64,000 nt of DNA from Poseidonocella pacifica. GTDB lineage: Bacteria; Pseudomonadota; Alphaproteobacteria; Rhodobacterales; Rhodobacteraceae. Position 1 is the first letter of the stretch. Every line of letters begins with the position of its first letter. The stretch lies in assembly GCF_900111875.1 (NCBI RefSeq), contig NZ_FOJU01000001.1, positions 1,025,186 through 1,089,185 of the forward strand, given 5' to 3'. A program made the translations under genes and the position numbers. The notes under the pieces are model-generated. The model saw nothing but the letters and a program-made list of their open reading frames with translations. It was not told the origin of the DNA and ran no database searches. Positions 1 through 9,278 of the stretch are shown here, one piece after another.

Positions 1-1375
1 GATGCACCCTCTTGCGCGCGAGTTGCGTCAGGAAGAAGGAGCGCGTCACAAGCTGCGCGGACACGGATGTAGAGATGGACACCGAGAGCATGACCGCGAG
101 CCCCGTCTGCCAGTCCCCCGTCAGTTCGAACACGATGAGCGTGGTGGAAATTGGCGCGCCAAGGACCGCAGCAGCCACCGCCCCCATTCCGGCAAGCGCA
201 TAGAGCGTGTGACCGCCCGAGACATCAGGAAACAGCCCCGTCGCGATCAACCCGAAGGTCAGTCCGGTCAGCGCGCCAACCATCAGCGAAGGGGAAAACA
301 CCCCGCCCCCCATACGCCCCCCGATGGTAATCGCCACGGCGACGACCTTCACGATCGCAAAGATCAGCGCCTCCCGCAGGGGCAGTTGACCGGTCAGGGC
401 CGAACTGGTCGTCTCATACCCCACCCCGATAATATGGGGGAAAAAGATCGCAATCGCCCCAAGTAACGCCCCAGCCAGCGCGGGACGCACCCAATCGGGT
501 AATCCAAGGCGCTTTTGCAACTGACTCTCAACATCGTCCGCCCAAAAGATCGAGCGCATCATCACGGCGGCCACGACGCCGCAGACCAGCCCAAGGATCA
601 GGAACGCCGGCAACTCGACATAGAATTCCAAAGCAGTGGTGCCCGGAAGGACGAATTCCGTCACATCCCCGAATGCGAGGCGGTTGATCACCGTCCCCGC
701 CGCGCTCGCCACGACGATGGGCGCGAGTGCGTGCAACGCAAAGTGCCGCAACACCACTTCGAGCGCGAAGAGTGCTCCGGCGATGGGGGCATTGAAGCTG
801 GCGGAAACGGCGGCGGCAACAGCACACCCCAAAAGATCGCGCCCCCGGATGGCGTCCGCCTTGAAGAGGTCAGCGATCCAGCTTGAAATCATCGCAGCGA
901 GGTGCACAACTGGCCCCTCGCGCCCCGAACTGCCCCCTGTGGAAAGGGTAATCCACGATGCGACGGCAGAGGCCACACCGGCCTTGCGCTCCACCCGGCC
1001 CTCGCGCAGCGCAGCGCCCTCGATCACATCGGCCACAGAGCGTACCCGGCCATCAGGGGTCCAGAGATAAAGAACGATGCCCACAGCGGTACCGCCGAGC
1101 ATCGGGATCACGAGAATCCAATACCATTCGAGCGTCGCCGCAAAGGAGTGAAGCTGCAGGACATCCTCGGTGCCGTAAACCGTGGTCTGTAACCAGTCGA
1201 TCCCGCGCCGAAAGATGAGCGCGGCAAACCCCGCCGCCGTTCCGATGATCAGAGCGAGAATCCAGACCCCGACCTGCTCCGGCCCCGAACGCCAAAGCGC
1301 ACGCGCACCCCGAGAACAGGCCTGCCTGAAGGTTGCATCGACGAGACGAAAAGGCGCTTCACGCGGGTCTTGCAT
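1..1375 (-). CDS. ClC-family chloride channel/antiporter (3' end outside window)
   Basis: This is a membrane anion channel or H+/Cl- exchanger of the ClC family. The frame is open from ATG 1375 to the window edge, giving 458 residues without a stop, so the C-terminus (often CBS domains) is missing here. The second selectivity motif GREGP is at residues 151-155, followed by an A-rich helix (AVSASFNAPIAGALFALE) and the third motif GGGVFSPSL further on. About ten hydrophobic helices are visible. The first ClC motif, normally G(S/H)G(I/V)PE, is not recognisable: the equivalent stretch reads RVRSVADVIEG. From memory, related rhodobacterial proteins may share this. Whether the protein is a channel or an antiporter cannot be decided. 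Confidence 0.9.
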   Translation of the reverse strand, partial: MQDPREAPFRLVDATFRQACSRGARALWRSGPEQVGVWILALIIGTAAGFAALIFRRGIDWLQTTVYGTEDVLQLHSFAATLEWYWILVIPMLGGTAVGIVLYLWTPDGRVRSVADVIEGAALREGRVERKAGVASAVASWITLSTGGSSGREGPVVHLAAMISSWIADLFKADAIRGRDLLGCAVAAAVSASFNAPIAGALFALEVVLRHFALHALAPIVVASAAGTVINRLAFGDVTEFVLPGTTALEFYVELPAFLILGLVCGVVAAVMMRSIFWADDVESQLQKRLGLPDWVRPALAGALLGAIAIFFPHIIGVGYETTSSALTGQLPLREALIFAIVKVVAVAITIGGRMGGGVFSPSLMVGALTGLTFGLIATGLFPDVSGGHTLYALAGMGAVAAAVLGAPISTTLIVFELTGDWQTGLAVMLSVSISTSVSAQLVTRSFFLTQLARKRVH

Positions 1376-1468
1376 GACAGGTCCTTGACCAAGACCCAGT
1401 TCATCCGGGCCCGTTTCTCCCGTCTAATCCATGACTTGCGAGAGGTGAAGCATCCCGCGCATCAAAGC

Positions 1469-1813
1469 TCAGAGCTGTTCGACGGCAATCTCGTCACGCG
1501 GATAAAAGGCGACGTGGCCCGCAATCCGTGAAACTTCGTCCTTGGGCGATTCATAGCTCCAGGCAGCATTCTCCAAGGTGAAGCTCTTGAGTTCAATGGA
1601 GAAATAGCTGGCATCGCCCTTGTGGGGGCATGTCGTACGATGATCAGTCGGCTCCAGAAAAGCCATCGCCAGATCACTGCGGGGGAAATAGATGACAGGG
1701 GGCAGATCACCCTCGGACAACTCCAGCGCGGATGAGCTTTCACCCAACACGGCACCGCCTGCCCGCACGACCCAAGTGCCTTGCAACTCGCGGATCCGGA
1801 TCTCGACTGTCAT
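1469..1813 (-). CDS. DUF427 domain protein
   Basis: A 114-residue soluble protein of the DUF427 (nucleotidyltransferase-like beta-tent) family. The recognisable features are an N-terminal strand with GTWVVRAGG, the stretch PPVIYFPRSDL near residue 40, the TxCPHKGDASYFS block near residues 60-70, and the closing HVAFYPRDE. Family function is not established. It stands alone on the minus strand between the ClC gene and the aminopeptidase gene, with about 55 bp to the latter's stop. No signal peptide or membrane segment is seen. Confidence 0.85.
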   Translation of the reverse strand: MTVEIRIRELQGTWVVRAGGAVLGESSSALELSEGDLPPVIYFPRSDLAMAFLEPTDHRTTCPHKGDASYFSIELKSFTLENAAWSYESPKDEVSRIAGHVAFYPRDEIAVEQL

Positions 1814-1869
1814 GAATGCACCCCCGTTTGTTTTCCTCGTTCCTGCCCGTTCTATATGACGTGGTCATG

Positions 1870-3654
1870 TCACAGCGGGGCGGAAGCTTCGTTTAACCAC
1901 AGTTGCGCACGCTTGCCCAGACTTGGCCCGATTTTCCCGCGCACCTGCTCATGATAGCTGTCAATCCATGCAATTTCAGCACGGCTCAGAAGATCGCTCA
2001 GGATCAAACGTCGATCAAGAGGCGCCCAAGTCAGAGTCTCAAAGGAGAGCATGCGGCGCTTTGAATCGGCACCGTCTATCACCGGCGCAGGTTCCACCAC
2101 GACGAGGTTCTCGATGCGTATCCCAAAGGCGCCTTCGCGGTAATAGCCGGGCTCGTTAGAGACGATCATGCCGGGGCGCAGCGGAACTTCGGACGCGCGG
2201 GAAATCCGCTGAGGCCCCTCGTGAACAGAAAGATAAGCGCCGACCCCGTGGCCGGTGCCATGATCGTAATCCTGCCCCGCCATCCACAGGTGAATCCGCG
2301 CGAGGGGATCGAGATCCCGCCCGCTGAGGCCCTCGGGCCAACGCGCGCGGCTGATCGCGATCATACCCTGTAGCACACGCGTATAGGCGACCTGCATCTC
2401 GTGGGTCGGCCGGCCGATGGCTATGGTCCGGGTGATATCGGTGGTCCCGTCGAGATACTGCCCGCCGCTATCGACAAGGAGCAGTTCACCGGCGTTCACC
2501 GCGCGATCCGTTTCCTCCGTGACGCGATAGTGCACGATGGCGCCATGTGGGCCCGCACCGGCGATCGTCTCAAAGGAGATGTCGCGCAAGGCCCCCGTTT
2601 CACGGCGAAACCCTTCCAGCGCGCGCACCACATCGATTTCGGTGAAGGCACCGGGCGTTTGCTCATCAACCCAAGCGAGGAATTCGCACACCGCCGCACC
2701 ATCGCGCAGATGCGCCGCCCGTGCCCCTTCGATCTCGGAATGCGTCTTGCAGGCCCGCGGCAAGGCGCAAGGATCGGGGCCATGGATCGGTTTTGCCAGC
2801 GCGTCGGACACAGCTTGCGGCGCGGTCTTCGGATCGATCCGAACGCCCCCATCGAGCGCGTTCAGCGCGGGAATGAAGGCATGAGGCGGGTACAACTGTA
2901 CGCCCGGCCCCAGATTGACCTCTTCGAACTTGTTCGGGTCCGCGAACAGGTCGAGCTGCCCGCTGCCATGCAAAACCGCCATTGCCTGCACCACCGGAAT
3001 CCGGGGCAGATCCGCGCCGCGGATATTGAGCAGCCAGCAAATCGCATCGGGTTGTGTCAGGATAACCGCCGTTTCGCCCGTCTGCGTCAACGAGGCCGCG
3101 CAGGATTCGCGTTTCTCAGAGGCGCTCCTTCCCGCCAACTCTTCGGGATAGGCAAAGGCCGCGCTTTGGGGCGGCGCAGGCCGGTCATCCCAAATTTCGT
3201 CGATGGGGTTTTCCGTGAGCGGCACCAGATCGGCATGACCTGCAAGTGCTTTGCGAAGCTGTGCAATCTCCTCAACCGTGTGAAGCCATGGGTCAAATCC
3301 GATACGGGCCCCGTCGCGCGCATGATCCCGCAGCCAGTCGCCTAGTCGAACCTCCGGCCAGTCAACCTGCGCAAAGGCGTCCGTGTCCACCTGAGCACGG
3401 GCCTGAAGCCGATAGCGTCCATCGACGAAAACACCCGCGATCTTGGGGAGAACGGCGGCAAAACCCGCAGATCCCGTGAACCCGGTCAGCCACTCGAGCC
3501 GGGAATCGCAGGGGGCGACGTATTCCCCTTGATAGGCATCGGCTCGCGGAACGAGAAAGCCGCCCACCCCAGCAGCCTTGAGCGCCGTCCTCAGCGCTGC
3601 GAGCCGTGGCGGCCCCTGTTCGGGACGGGCTTTGACTTCAAAGTTCTGGAACAT
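1870..3654 (-). CDS. pepP: M24-family Xaa-Pro aminopeptidase (aminopeptidase P)
   Basis: A 594-residue metallopeptidase expected to remove the N-terminal residue before proline in the cytoplasm. Two creatinase-like N-terminal domains precede a pita-bread M24 domain. Metal ligands are visible in order: the two Asp of DSGGQYLDGTTD, the His in HGTGHGVGAYLSVHEGP, the Glu in NEPGYY and the late Glu in IRIENLV. The length fits the long form of aminopeptidase P with an extra C-terminal M24_C segment (TWAPLDRRLI...). The start ATG 3654 (MFQNFEVKARPEQG) is the only reasonable one. It lies 12 bp downstream of the cobT stop and may be co-transcribed with it. The gene symbol is by family analogy. Confidence 0.9.
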   Translation of the reverse strand: MFQNFEVKARPEQGPPRLAALRTALKAAGVGGFLVPRADAYQGEYVAPCDSRLEWLTGFTGSAGFAAVLPKIAGVFVDGRYRLQARAQVDTDAFAQVDWPEVRLGDWLRDHARDGARIGFDPWLHTVEEIAQLRKALAGHADLVPLTENPIDEIWDDRPAPPQSAAFAYPEELAGRSASEKRESCAASLTQTGETAVILTQPDAICWLLNIRGADLPRIPVVQAMAVLHGSGQLDLFADPNKFEEVNLGPGVQLYPPHAFIPALNALDGGVRIDPKTAPQAVSDALAKPIHGPDPCALPRACKTHSEIEGARAAHLRDGAAVCEFLAWVDEQTPGAFTEIDVVRALEGFRRETGALRDISFETIAGAGPHGAIVHYRVTEETDRAVNAGELLLVDSGGQYLDGTTDITRTIAIGRPTHEMQVAYTRVLQGMIAISRARWPEGLSGRDLDPLARIHLWMAGQDYDHGTGHGVGAYLSVHEGPQRISRASEVPLRPGMIVSNEPGYYREGAFGIRIENLVVVEPAPVIDGADSKRRMLSFETLTWAPLDRRLILSDLLSRAEIAWIDSYHEQVRGKIGPSLGKRAQLWLNEASAPL

Positions 3655-3666
3655 GTCTTACCCCGT

Positions 3667-5535
3667 TCAACTTACCTTGCGCATACCAAAGATCTTGGCC
3701 CGTGCCCGCGGATCACTTTCGAACAGGGCCGCAAGCTGCTCCGTGATCGCGCCGGCGAGTTGGTCCACGTCGGTGATCGTCACCGCGCGATTGTAATACC
3801 GGGTCACGTCATGCCCGATGCCGATTGCCGCGAGTTCGACCATTCGTTTGCGCTCCACCATTGCGATGACGTCGCGCAGGTGTTTCTCCAGATAGCTGGC
3901 CGGGTTCACTGACAGGGTGGAGTCGTCAACCGGTGCGCCGTCGGAGATCACCATCAGGATCTTGCGCGCCTCGGGGCGATGCTGCATGCGCCTGTGCGCC
4001 CATTCGAGCGCCTCCCCGTCGATGTTCTCCTTCAGCAGCCCTTCCTTCATCATCAGGCCGAGATTGTCGCGTGTCCGGCGCCACGGCGCGTCGGCGGACT
4101 TGTAGATGATATGGCGCAGATCGTTGAGGCGCCCAGGTTGCTGGGGCCGGCCTTCGGCGAGCCATTTCTCCCGTGCTTGCCCCCCCTTCCACGCGCGGGT
4201 CGTGAAGCCAAGGATTTCCACCTTGACCGAACACCGCTCCAGCGTGCGGGCCAGGACATCGGCGCAAATCGCCGCAATCGAAATCGGACGGCCCCGCATG
4301 GAGCCGGAGTTGTCGAGCAAAAGGGTCACCACCGTATCGCGGAATTCGGTGTCCTTCTCGATCTTGAAGGAAAGCGGAGTCGTCGGGTTCGCGATAACGC
4401 GTGCCAAACGGCCAGCATCAAGCGTCCCTTCTTCCAGATCAAATTCCCACGCCCGGTTCTGTTGTGCCTGCAACCTGCGTTGTAGCTTGTTCGCAAGGCG
4501 CGACACGGCCCCTTTCAGCGGTTCAAGTTGTTGATCAAGATACGCCCGCAGACGCTCCAACTCGACGGGCTCGGCTAGCTCTTCTGCGGCGATTTCCTCA
4601 TCATATGTCGTATCATAGACCGTATAGAGCGGGTCCGCCTCGGATATGGACGGCGGGGGCGGAGGCTCCATCGGGGCCTCTCCCTCGGGCATCTCGTTTT
4701 CATCACCCATCTCGGAATCGGCCATGTCATCGGCACTGACTTGCGCCTCCGAGGCATCCTGCTGCTGGTCCTGACTTTGGTCGGGCGCAGCTTCGGTTTC
4801 GTCCTCATCGCTCTCGCCGGTGCTGTCGGGCGTGTCGTCCTCGTTCTCGTCCTGCTCGGCGCTTTCGTCCTGATCCTCATCGGGGGCATCGGGATCGTCA
4901 CCAAGCTGATCACCATAGCCCAGATCCTGGATGATACGCCGCGCGAACCGCGCAAAGTCGGCCTGATCGGCAAGGCGCTCCTTCACGTCTTCCAAGGTGT
5001 CTCCGGCCTGTTCCTCAATGAAACCACGCCAAAGCTGCATCACATTGTCCGCCCCCGGGGGCAGATCGCGGCCGGTCGCCAGATGACGGACGAGATATCC
5101 CGCCGCCGCGGCGAGCGGCGCTTCAGGCGCGGTCTTGATCTGATCATAACCGCGGCGCAGCGCCTCGTGCCCGAGCTTCACATCGATATTGCTGAGCGTT
5201 CCGGGCATGTCCCGCGCCCCAAGAGCCTCGCACCGGGCCGTTTCCATCGCATCATAGAGATCGCGGGCCATCTGCCCCTGCGGGAGATAGCGGCTCGATA
5301 CCGCGGGATCGTGATACCGGTGCCGGATCGCCAGGGAATCCGCCGTGCCGCGGGCCAAAAGCACCTCTTCGCGCGTAAGCCGCCGGCTCACTTGCGGCAG
5401 GCGCATCTGATCCCCCGACAATCCGGATGGATCGACCGAATAACTCACGTTCAGATCGGAATCGTCGGCGAGAACCTTCGTAGCGTCGGCGAGCGCCTTC
5501 TTGAACGGATCGGCGGGATTGTCAGGCTTTTGCAT
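3667..5535 (-). CDS. cobT: Aerobic cobaltochelatase subunit CobT
   Basis: A 622-residue subunit of the ATP-dependent CobN-CobS-CobT cobaltochelatase, which inserts cobalt into hydrogenobyrinic acid a,c-diamide in the aerobic B12 pathway. The N-terminal third is typical CobT sequence. A very acidic linker (runs of D and E near residues 210-290) precedes a C-terminal von Willebrand A domain whose MIDAS motif is DNSGSM in [11 protein letters not shown]. It sits 72 bp downstream of cobS on the same strand, the usual rhizobial and rhodobacterial order. CobN is not in this window. The acidic linker and MIDAS domain are AAA+ partner features shared with magnesium chelatase ChlD/BchD, but the N-terminus and the cobS neighbour favour CobT. 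Confidence 0.95.
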   Translation of the reverse strand: MQKPDNPADPFKKALADATKVLADDSDLNVSYSVDPSGLSGDQMRLPQVSRRLTREEVLLARGTADSLAIRHRYHDPAVSSRYLPQGQMARDLYDAMETARCEALGARDMPGTLSNIDVKLGHEALRRGYDQIKTAPEAPLAAAAGYLVRHLATGRDLPPGADNVMQLWRGFIEEQAGDTLEDVKERLADQADFARFARRIIQDLGYGDQLGDDPDAPDEDQDESAEQDENEDDTPDSTGESDEDETEAAPDQSQDQQQDASEAQVSADDMADSEMGDENEMPEGEAPMEPPPPPSISEADPLYTVYDTTYDEEIAAEELAEPVELERLRAYLDQQLEPLKGAVSRLANKLQRRLQAQQNRAWEFDLEEGTLDAGRLARVIANPTTPLSFKIEKDTEFRDTVVTLLLDNSGSMRGRPISIAAICADVLARTLERCSVKVEILGFTTRAWKGGQAREKWLAEGRPQQPGRLNDLRHIIYKSADAPWRRTRDNLGLMMKEGLLKENIDGEALEWAHRRMQHRPEARKILMVISDGAPVDDSTLSVNPASYLEKHLRDVIAMVERKRMVELAAIGIGHDVTRYYNRAVTITDVDQLAGAITEQLAALFESDPRARAKIFGMRKVS

Positions 5536-5607
5536 CGGACGCCCCTTTTGTGCGCGGACCCCCGCAGTCTAGGAAATCCGCAGGGACTTGACCAAATGTA
5601 TTTAGGC

Positions 5608-6594
5608 TTAGCCGACCAGCAGGTTGGCTGCGCTCTCGGGCAGTTCTTCGTCAAAACAGCGCTGGTAGAATTCGGCCACTGTCTGACGCTCCAACTCATC
5701 GCATTTGTTGAGGAAGGAGACCCGGAAGGCATAGCCGACATTGCGGAAAATCTCCGCATTCTGAGCCCATGCAATGACCGTCCGGGGCGACATGACCGTC
5801 GACAACTCTCCATTCATGAAGGCGGTGCGGGTATAGTCCGCAACCGTCACCATCTGGCGGATAGTTCGGCGGCCCTTCTCATTGTTGTAGTGCGGGCATT
5901 TGGCGAGAACGATCGCCGTTTCCGCGTCGATCGACAGATAGTTGAGCGTTGCGACCAAGCTCCACCGGTCCATCTGACCTTGGTTGATCTGCTGCGTGCC
6001 GTGATAGAGACCTGTGGTATCGCCAAGACCGACCGTGTTCGCGGTCGCGAAAATGCGAAAATACTTGTGAGGTGTAAGCACTTCGTTCTGGTCCAGAAGC
6101 GTCAGTTTGCCGTCAGTCTCCAGCACCCGTTGGATCACGAACATCACGTCCGCGCGGCCCGCGTCGTATTCATCGAACACGATGGCACAAGGATTGCGCA
6201 GCGCCCAAGGAAGGATGCCCTCCTGAAACTGTGTGACCTGCTTACCATCGACCAGCTTGATCGCATCCTTGCCGATCAAGTCGATCCGGCTGATGTGGCT
6301 GTCGAGGTTGACCCGAACAGCAGGCCAGTTGAGTCGGGCCGCGACCTGTTCGATATGTGTGGACTTACCGGTACCGTGATACCCTTGGATCATGACGCGG
6401 CGGTTGTTCCGGAAACCGGCGAGGATCGCAAGCGTGGTGTCGGGATCGAATTTATAAGTAGAATCGAAGTCCGGGACACGATCCGTACGTTCGGGGAACC
6501 CATGCACGATCATGTCGCTGTCGATCCCGAAAACTTCCCGAACGGAAATCTCCTCGGTGGGTTTCGCGTTCACGTCGATCACAGTTTCGGCCAT
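5608..6594 (-). CDS. cobS: Aerobic cobaltochelatase subunit CobS
   Basis: A 328-residue AAA+ ATPase subunit of the aerobic cobaltochelatase, partner of CobT. The Walker A motif is GYHGTGKST near residue 75, Walker B is [10 protein letters not shown] near residue 140, and the arginine-rich sensor region follows. The N-terminus ([25 protein letters not shown]) is characteristic of CobS. The start ATG 6594 gives the family length. It diverges from msrB across 137 bp, so the promoter for cobS-cobT should be in 6595-6731. Confidence 0.95.
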   Translation of the reverse strand: MAETVIDVNAKPTEEISVREVFGIDSDMIVHGFPERTDRVPDFDSTYKFDPDTTLAILAGFRNNRRVMIQGYHGTGKSTHIEQVAARLNWPAVRVNLDSHISRIDLIGKDAIKLVDGKQVTQFQEGILPWALRNPCAIVFDEYDAGRADVMFVIQRVLETDGKLTLLDQNEVLTPHKYFRIFATANTVGLGDTTGLYHGTQQINQGQMDRWSLVATLNYLSIDAETAIVLAKCPHYNNEKGRRTIRQMVTVADYTRTAFMNGELSTVMSPRTVIAWAQNAEIFRNVGYAFRVSFLNKCDELERQTVAEFYQRCFDEELPESAANLLVG

Positions 6595-6731
6595 AAGACC
6601 CGCTCCTTCTCAGCCCACCTTCAACAGCGTCCGTCGTGCCCGATATCGATTGGAAGGGCAAGAGGGGGCCTCACGCAAGCGTGCTATGCCGTCATTTGCG
6701 GCAAAGCGTGGCGCGCCCTACCCTCCGGGGC

Positions 6732-7205
6732 ATGATCAAAGCACAGATATCTCGCCGAACCGCCCTTCTCTCCGGGCTTGCCGCATTGGCAACAGCTCGC
6801 CCTGCCCATGCTGAGACCTTTGAGGTGACACGTTCGGAGGCCGAATGGCGCGCCCTTTTGACGCCCCTCCAGTACAGCGTGATGAGAGAGGAAGGGACCG
6901 AGCCTGCGGGTTCTTCGCCGCTGGACAAGCTTTATGACGCAGGAACCTACCAATGCAGGGGATGCGATCTCGCACTCTATGCCTCGCAGGACAAATACGA
7001 CAGTGGCACAGGCTGGCCGAGTTTCAGTCAGTCATTGCCGAATGCGATCGAAACCAAGCGCGACTGGAAACTCGTCATCCCGAGGACGGAATGCCACTGC
7101 CGCCGATGCGGAAGCCATCTTGGTCATATATTCGGGGACGGTCCCGCGCCAACGGGCAAGAGGCATTGCCTCAACGGAGTAAGCCTCGTTTTCAAACCCG
7201 CGTGA
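6732..7205 (+). CDS. msrB: Exported peptide-methionine (R)-S-oxide reductase
   Basis: A 157-residue MsrB that reduces methionine-R-sulfoxide in proteins. The start at ATG 6732 leaves a twin-arginine-type leader (SRRTALLSGLAAL...ARPAHA), so the enzyme is probably exported folded to the periplasm. The two zinc-binding CxxC pairs are CRGC and CRRC, the signature SGTGWPSF is present, and the catalytic Cys is in RHCLNGVSL close to the C-terminus. A longer open frame upstream (6636) would bury the leader and is rejected. The stop (TGA 7203-7205) directly abuts the stop of the convergent receiver-like gene. Confidence 0.93.
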   Translation: MIKAQISRRTALLSGLAALATARPAHAETFEVTRSEAEWRALLTPLQYSVMREEGTEPAGSSPLDKLYDAGTYQCRGCDLALYASQDKYDSGTGWPSFSQSLPNAIETKRDWKLVIPRTECHCRRCGSHLGHIFGDGPAPTGKRHCLNGVSLVFKPA

Positions 7206-7616
7206 TCACGCGGGCGTTCGCTGTCGCTGCGGCTCCCGATACGCAGCGTCCCGACGCATGTCGCGTACAGCATACTCCACAAGCGCCCGCAGGTCATTGA
7301 GCACGACAGGTTGGCGCAGCACCCAATCCACACCGGGCATATAGCGTCGCGCCTCCCCTCGTGGAAAGGCGCCGGTTCCCGTGATGAGGATCAACCGCGC
7401 GTTTGGGGCGTAATGCTGGATGTAGAGAGCAACAGGCTCAGTCGTCTCTGCGCCAAGCGTATGATTGAGAAGAACGAGGTCTACTTGCCGCTGTCGCAGG
7501 ACCCGCAATGCCTCTGTTACAGAGACTGCGATGGCCACCTCTAACCCCATGTCAAAGAGGCATGCCTCCCACGCCATGGATATTGCCGGATCGCTTTCGA
7601 CTATGAGACAGAACAT
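7206..7616 (-). CDS. Degenerate response-regulator receiver protein
   Basis: A 136-residue single-domain protein with a CheY-like fold: FCLIVESDP at the first strand, DLVLL at the third strand, LILITGTGA at the fourth and WVLRQPVV at the fifth. The phosphoacceptor position, expected as Asp after DLVLL, is Asn51 (LLNHTLG). The conserved Lys before the final Pro is Arg. It is therefore unlikely to be phosphorylated in the normal way. ATG 7616 is preferred over an upstream TTG (7631) that adds five residues. No output domain and no adjacent histidine kinase are present. The target is unknown. Confidence 0.8.
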   Translation of the reverse strand: MFCLIVESDPAISMAWEACLFDMGLEVAIAVSVTEALRVLRQRQVDLVLLNHTLGAETTEPVALYIQHYAPNARLILITGTGAFPRGEARRYMPGVDWVLRQPVVLNDLRALVEYAVRDMRRDAAYREPQRQRTPA

Positions 7617-7721
7617 GGCACCGCCTGACAAACTAACCTAGGGGCAATCATTGGGCAGCGGGTCTTAACGAAAGGTTAATCGCTCGCGCGCTGCCACAAC
7701 TTGGCGGTAACGGTCCGGCCC

Positions 7722-8351
7722 TCAGTCGCGGAAGTTCCGGCTTTCCTTGATCTGATCCCACGCCCAGACAACTTCCTGAAGCTGTTCTTCCTGGCTGCGG
7801 TCCCCGCCGTTCATGTCAGGGTGCAGAACCTTGATCAGCTTCTTGTAGGCCTTGCGCACCTCGGTCTTGGTCCAACCGTCGCGCGCCTCGAGGATCTCGA
7901 TCGCACGGCGTTCGGTCGGGGGAAGTCGCCGCCCCTGCGAGGCCGCCGTTCGGCCGGGATTGCGCGTGCCGTTCTGTCCAAGAACCTGATGCGGGTCCTC
8001 GATCCCCAGCCTTGCCCATGCCCGAGTTTCCGGGTCGCGGAAGTCTTTTGTCTCCCGCTCCCACACCCGGTCCTTCGAAGCCTGAGCATTCAACTCCGCC
8101 TCGGTGGTTCCGTCAAAGAAGTTCCACTTCTGATTGTACTCGCGCACATGCTCCTGGCAGAACCAGAAGAAATCGTCGAGAACATCGGGCGCTTTGGGCG
8201 CACGGTATTTACCGGCTTCTTCGCAGCCGTCTTTCTCGCAAACGCGCACCGACGTTTCCTGGGCGCCAGATTGGCTCCGCCGTCCGCGTGGGTTCTTTTT
8301 CTTCGACGACTTTACGGACATGTCGAATCCGAAGGGATCACTCTTGCTCAT
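7722..8351 (-). CDS. J-domain (DnaJ-like) protein
   Basis: A 209-residue cytoplasmic co-chaperone-like protein. The J domain lies at the C-terminus, with helix II AYKKLIKVLHPDMNGGD containing the HPD motif that stimulates Hsp70 ATPase, and a final helix EEQLQEVVWAWDQIKESR. The N-terminal part has a Cys-containing segment (VCEKDGCEEAG...FFWFCQEHVREYN) that may bind zinc; this is inference. The start ATG 8351 follows a good ribosome-binding stretch (AAAGGTGAGG); an in-frame GTG at 8360 is the alternative. It diverges from bolA across 75 bp. J-domain, BolA and CobS genes are, from memory, often neighbours in this order of bacteria. Confidence 0.9.
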   Translation of the reverse strand: MSKSDPFGFDMSVKSSKKKNPRGRRSQSGAQETSVRVCEKDGCEEAGKYRAPKAPDVLDDFFWFCQEHVREYNQKWNFFDGTTEAELNAQASKDRVWERETKDFRDPETRAWARLGIEDPHQVLGQNGTRNPGRTAASQGRRLPPTERRAIEILEARDGWTKTEVRKAYKKLIKVLHPDMNGGDRSQEEQLQEVVWAWDQIKESRNFRD

Positions 8352-8426
8352 GGGCCTCACCTTTTCGACTCAGGCGCCATACCTTAGAGGATAGGGAAAG
8401 AGTTTGAAGAGGGAAGATCGCGAAAA

Positions 8427-8684
8427 ATGTCATTGACAGATGAAATCCGCCTGCGGTTGGAGAAAACATTCCACCCTGCAACCCTTGAGGTCGTGGACGA
8501 TAGCGAAAGCCACCGCGGCCACGCAGGTTTTCGCGAGGGAGGCGAGAGCCACTTCAACGTAAAAATCCGTGCTGCGGAATTTGCCGACATGTCACGCATC
8601 GCGCGGCACAGAGCAGTGCACGCAGCGCTCGGAAAGGATGTGATGACCCGCATCCACGCGCTGGCCCTCGACATCGGCACCTAA
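8427..8684 (+). CDS. bolA: BolA-family protein
   Basis: An 85-residue BolA protein, a family that partners with monothiol glutaredoxins in iron-sulfur handling and stress or morphology control. Typical features are the N-terminal helix EIRLRLEKTFHP, the segment VVDDSESHRGH, the conserved ESHFNVKI strand, and the HRAVHAALG helix ending near IHALALDI. It has the usual length and no signal peptide. It ends 3 bp before the convergent DUF4177 gene. Confidence 0.93.
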   Translation: MSLTDEIRLRLEKTFHPATLEVVDDSESHRGHAGFREGGESHFNVKIRAAEFADMSRIARHRAVHAALGKDVMTRIHALALDIGT

Positions 8685-8687
8685 GAT

Positions 8688-9053
8688 CTATTCGGCGGCC
8701 AGACCGTTCTTGTCGTCGTCTTCTTCGCCGCGCGTAAAGAGCTTTCGCACGCGCTCCGCAGTCTCGTCTTCCGGGCTGCGGGTCGCGACCAGTCCGGCCC
8801 GCCCGTCAGAGGACGCGGCGCTACGCTCCCGACGAAAGACCAGCACATCCTGAAACACGGTCTCTCGCCGCAACCACCCTTTGCGGATATCGGCAGGTAG
8901 GCGTTCCGCGCGATGAAATTCCCATCCGCTCTTGGCAAGATCGTTCATCGTATCTTCGAGAACCCGGGCGAACCGCTCTTCCTCTGACTTGACACCGCGA
9001 ACGGGAACGGCCCGCTTTGGTGCCGGAACGACCTTATACTGAAAACCCGACAT
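8688..9053 (-). CDS. DUF4177 domain protein
   Basis: A 121-residue small protein. The N-terminal 75 residues match DUF4177-type sequence: FQYKVVPAPKRA, LNDLAKSGWEFHRAERLP-like spacing and FQDVLVFRRE. The C-terminal 45 residues are charged and low-complexity (SPEDETAERVRKLFTRGEEDDDKNG). Its function is unknown. It is convergent with bolA, and its start faces the promoter region of the VPLPA-CTERM gene. Confidence 0.75.
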   Translation of the reverse strand: MSGFQYKVVPAPKRAVPVRGVKSEEERFARVLEDTMNDLAKSGWEFHRAERLPADIRKGWLRRETVFQDVLVFRRERSAASSDGRAGLVATRSPEDETAERVRKLFTRGEEDDDKNGLAAE

Positions 9054-9278
9054 ATCTTCTTTCCTTGCTCACGGCGCGCGTCTGTCTAGCAGAAACCCGC
9101 CGACTGTGTCCAACGAAGAAACAAAACGCATCTTCAAACATTAATAGTGCAAAAACTTCAATATTCTCGGCCCTTGCACGATACTCTGAAATTTTTTTTC
9201 AAGTATTAGGGAACCCATCGGGCGTTCAAGAGATGTGACAGTGCACATTGTGCGACAGGTAAGACAAGGAAGATCTCT

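Noticed and set aside
4741..6735. A 664-codon open frame on the plus strand across cobT and cobS
   Set aside because: It is antisense to two genes with clear motifs on the minus strand, and its translation is Arg/Gly/Ile-rich with no recognisable domain. Long antisense frames are expected in GC-rich coding DNA.
9147..9179. GTGCAA ... TTGCAC inverted repeat upstream of the VPLPA gene
   Set aside because: Arms of six bases separated by 21 bases in an AT-richer spacer are easily chance; no second copy was found.
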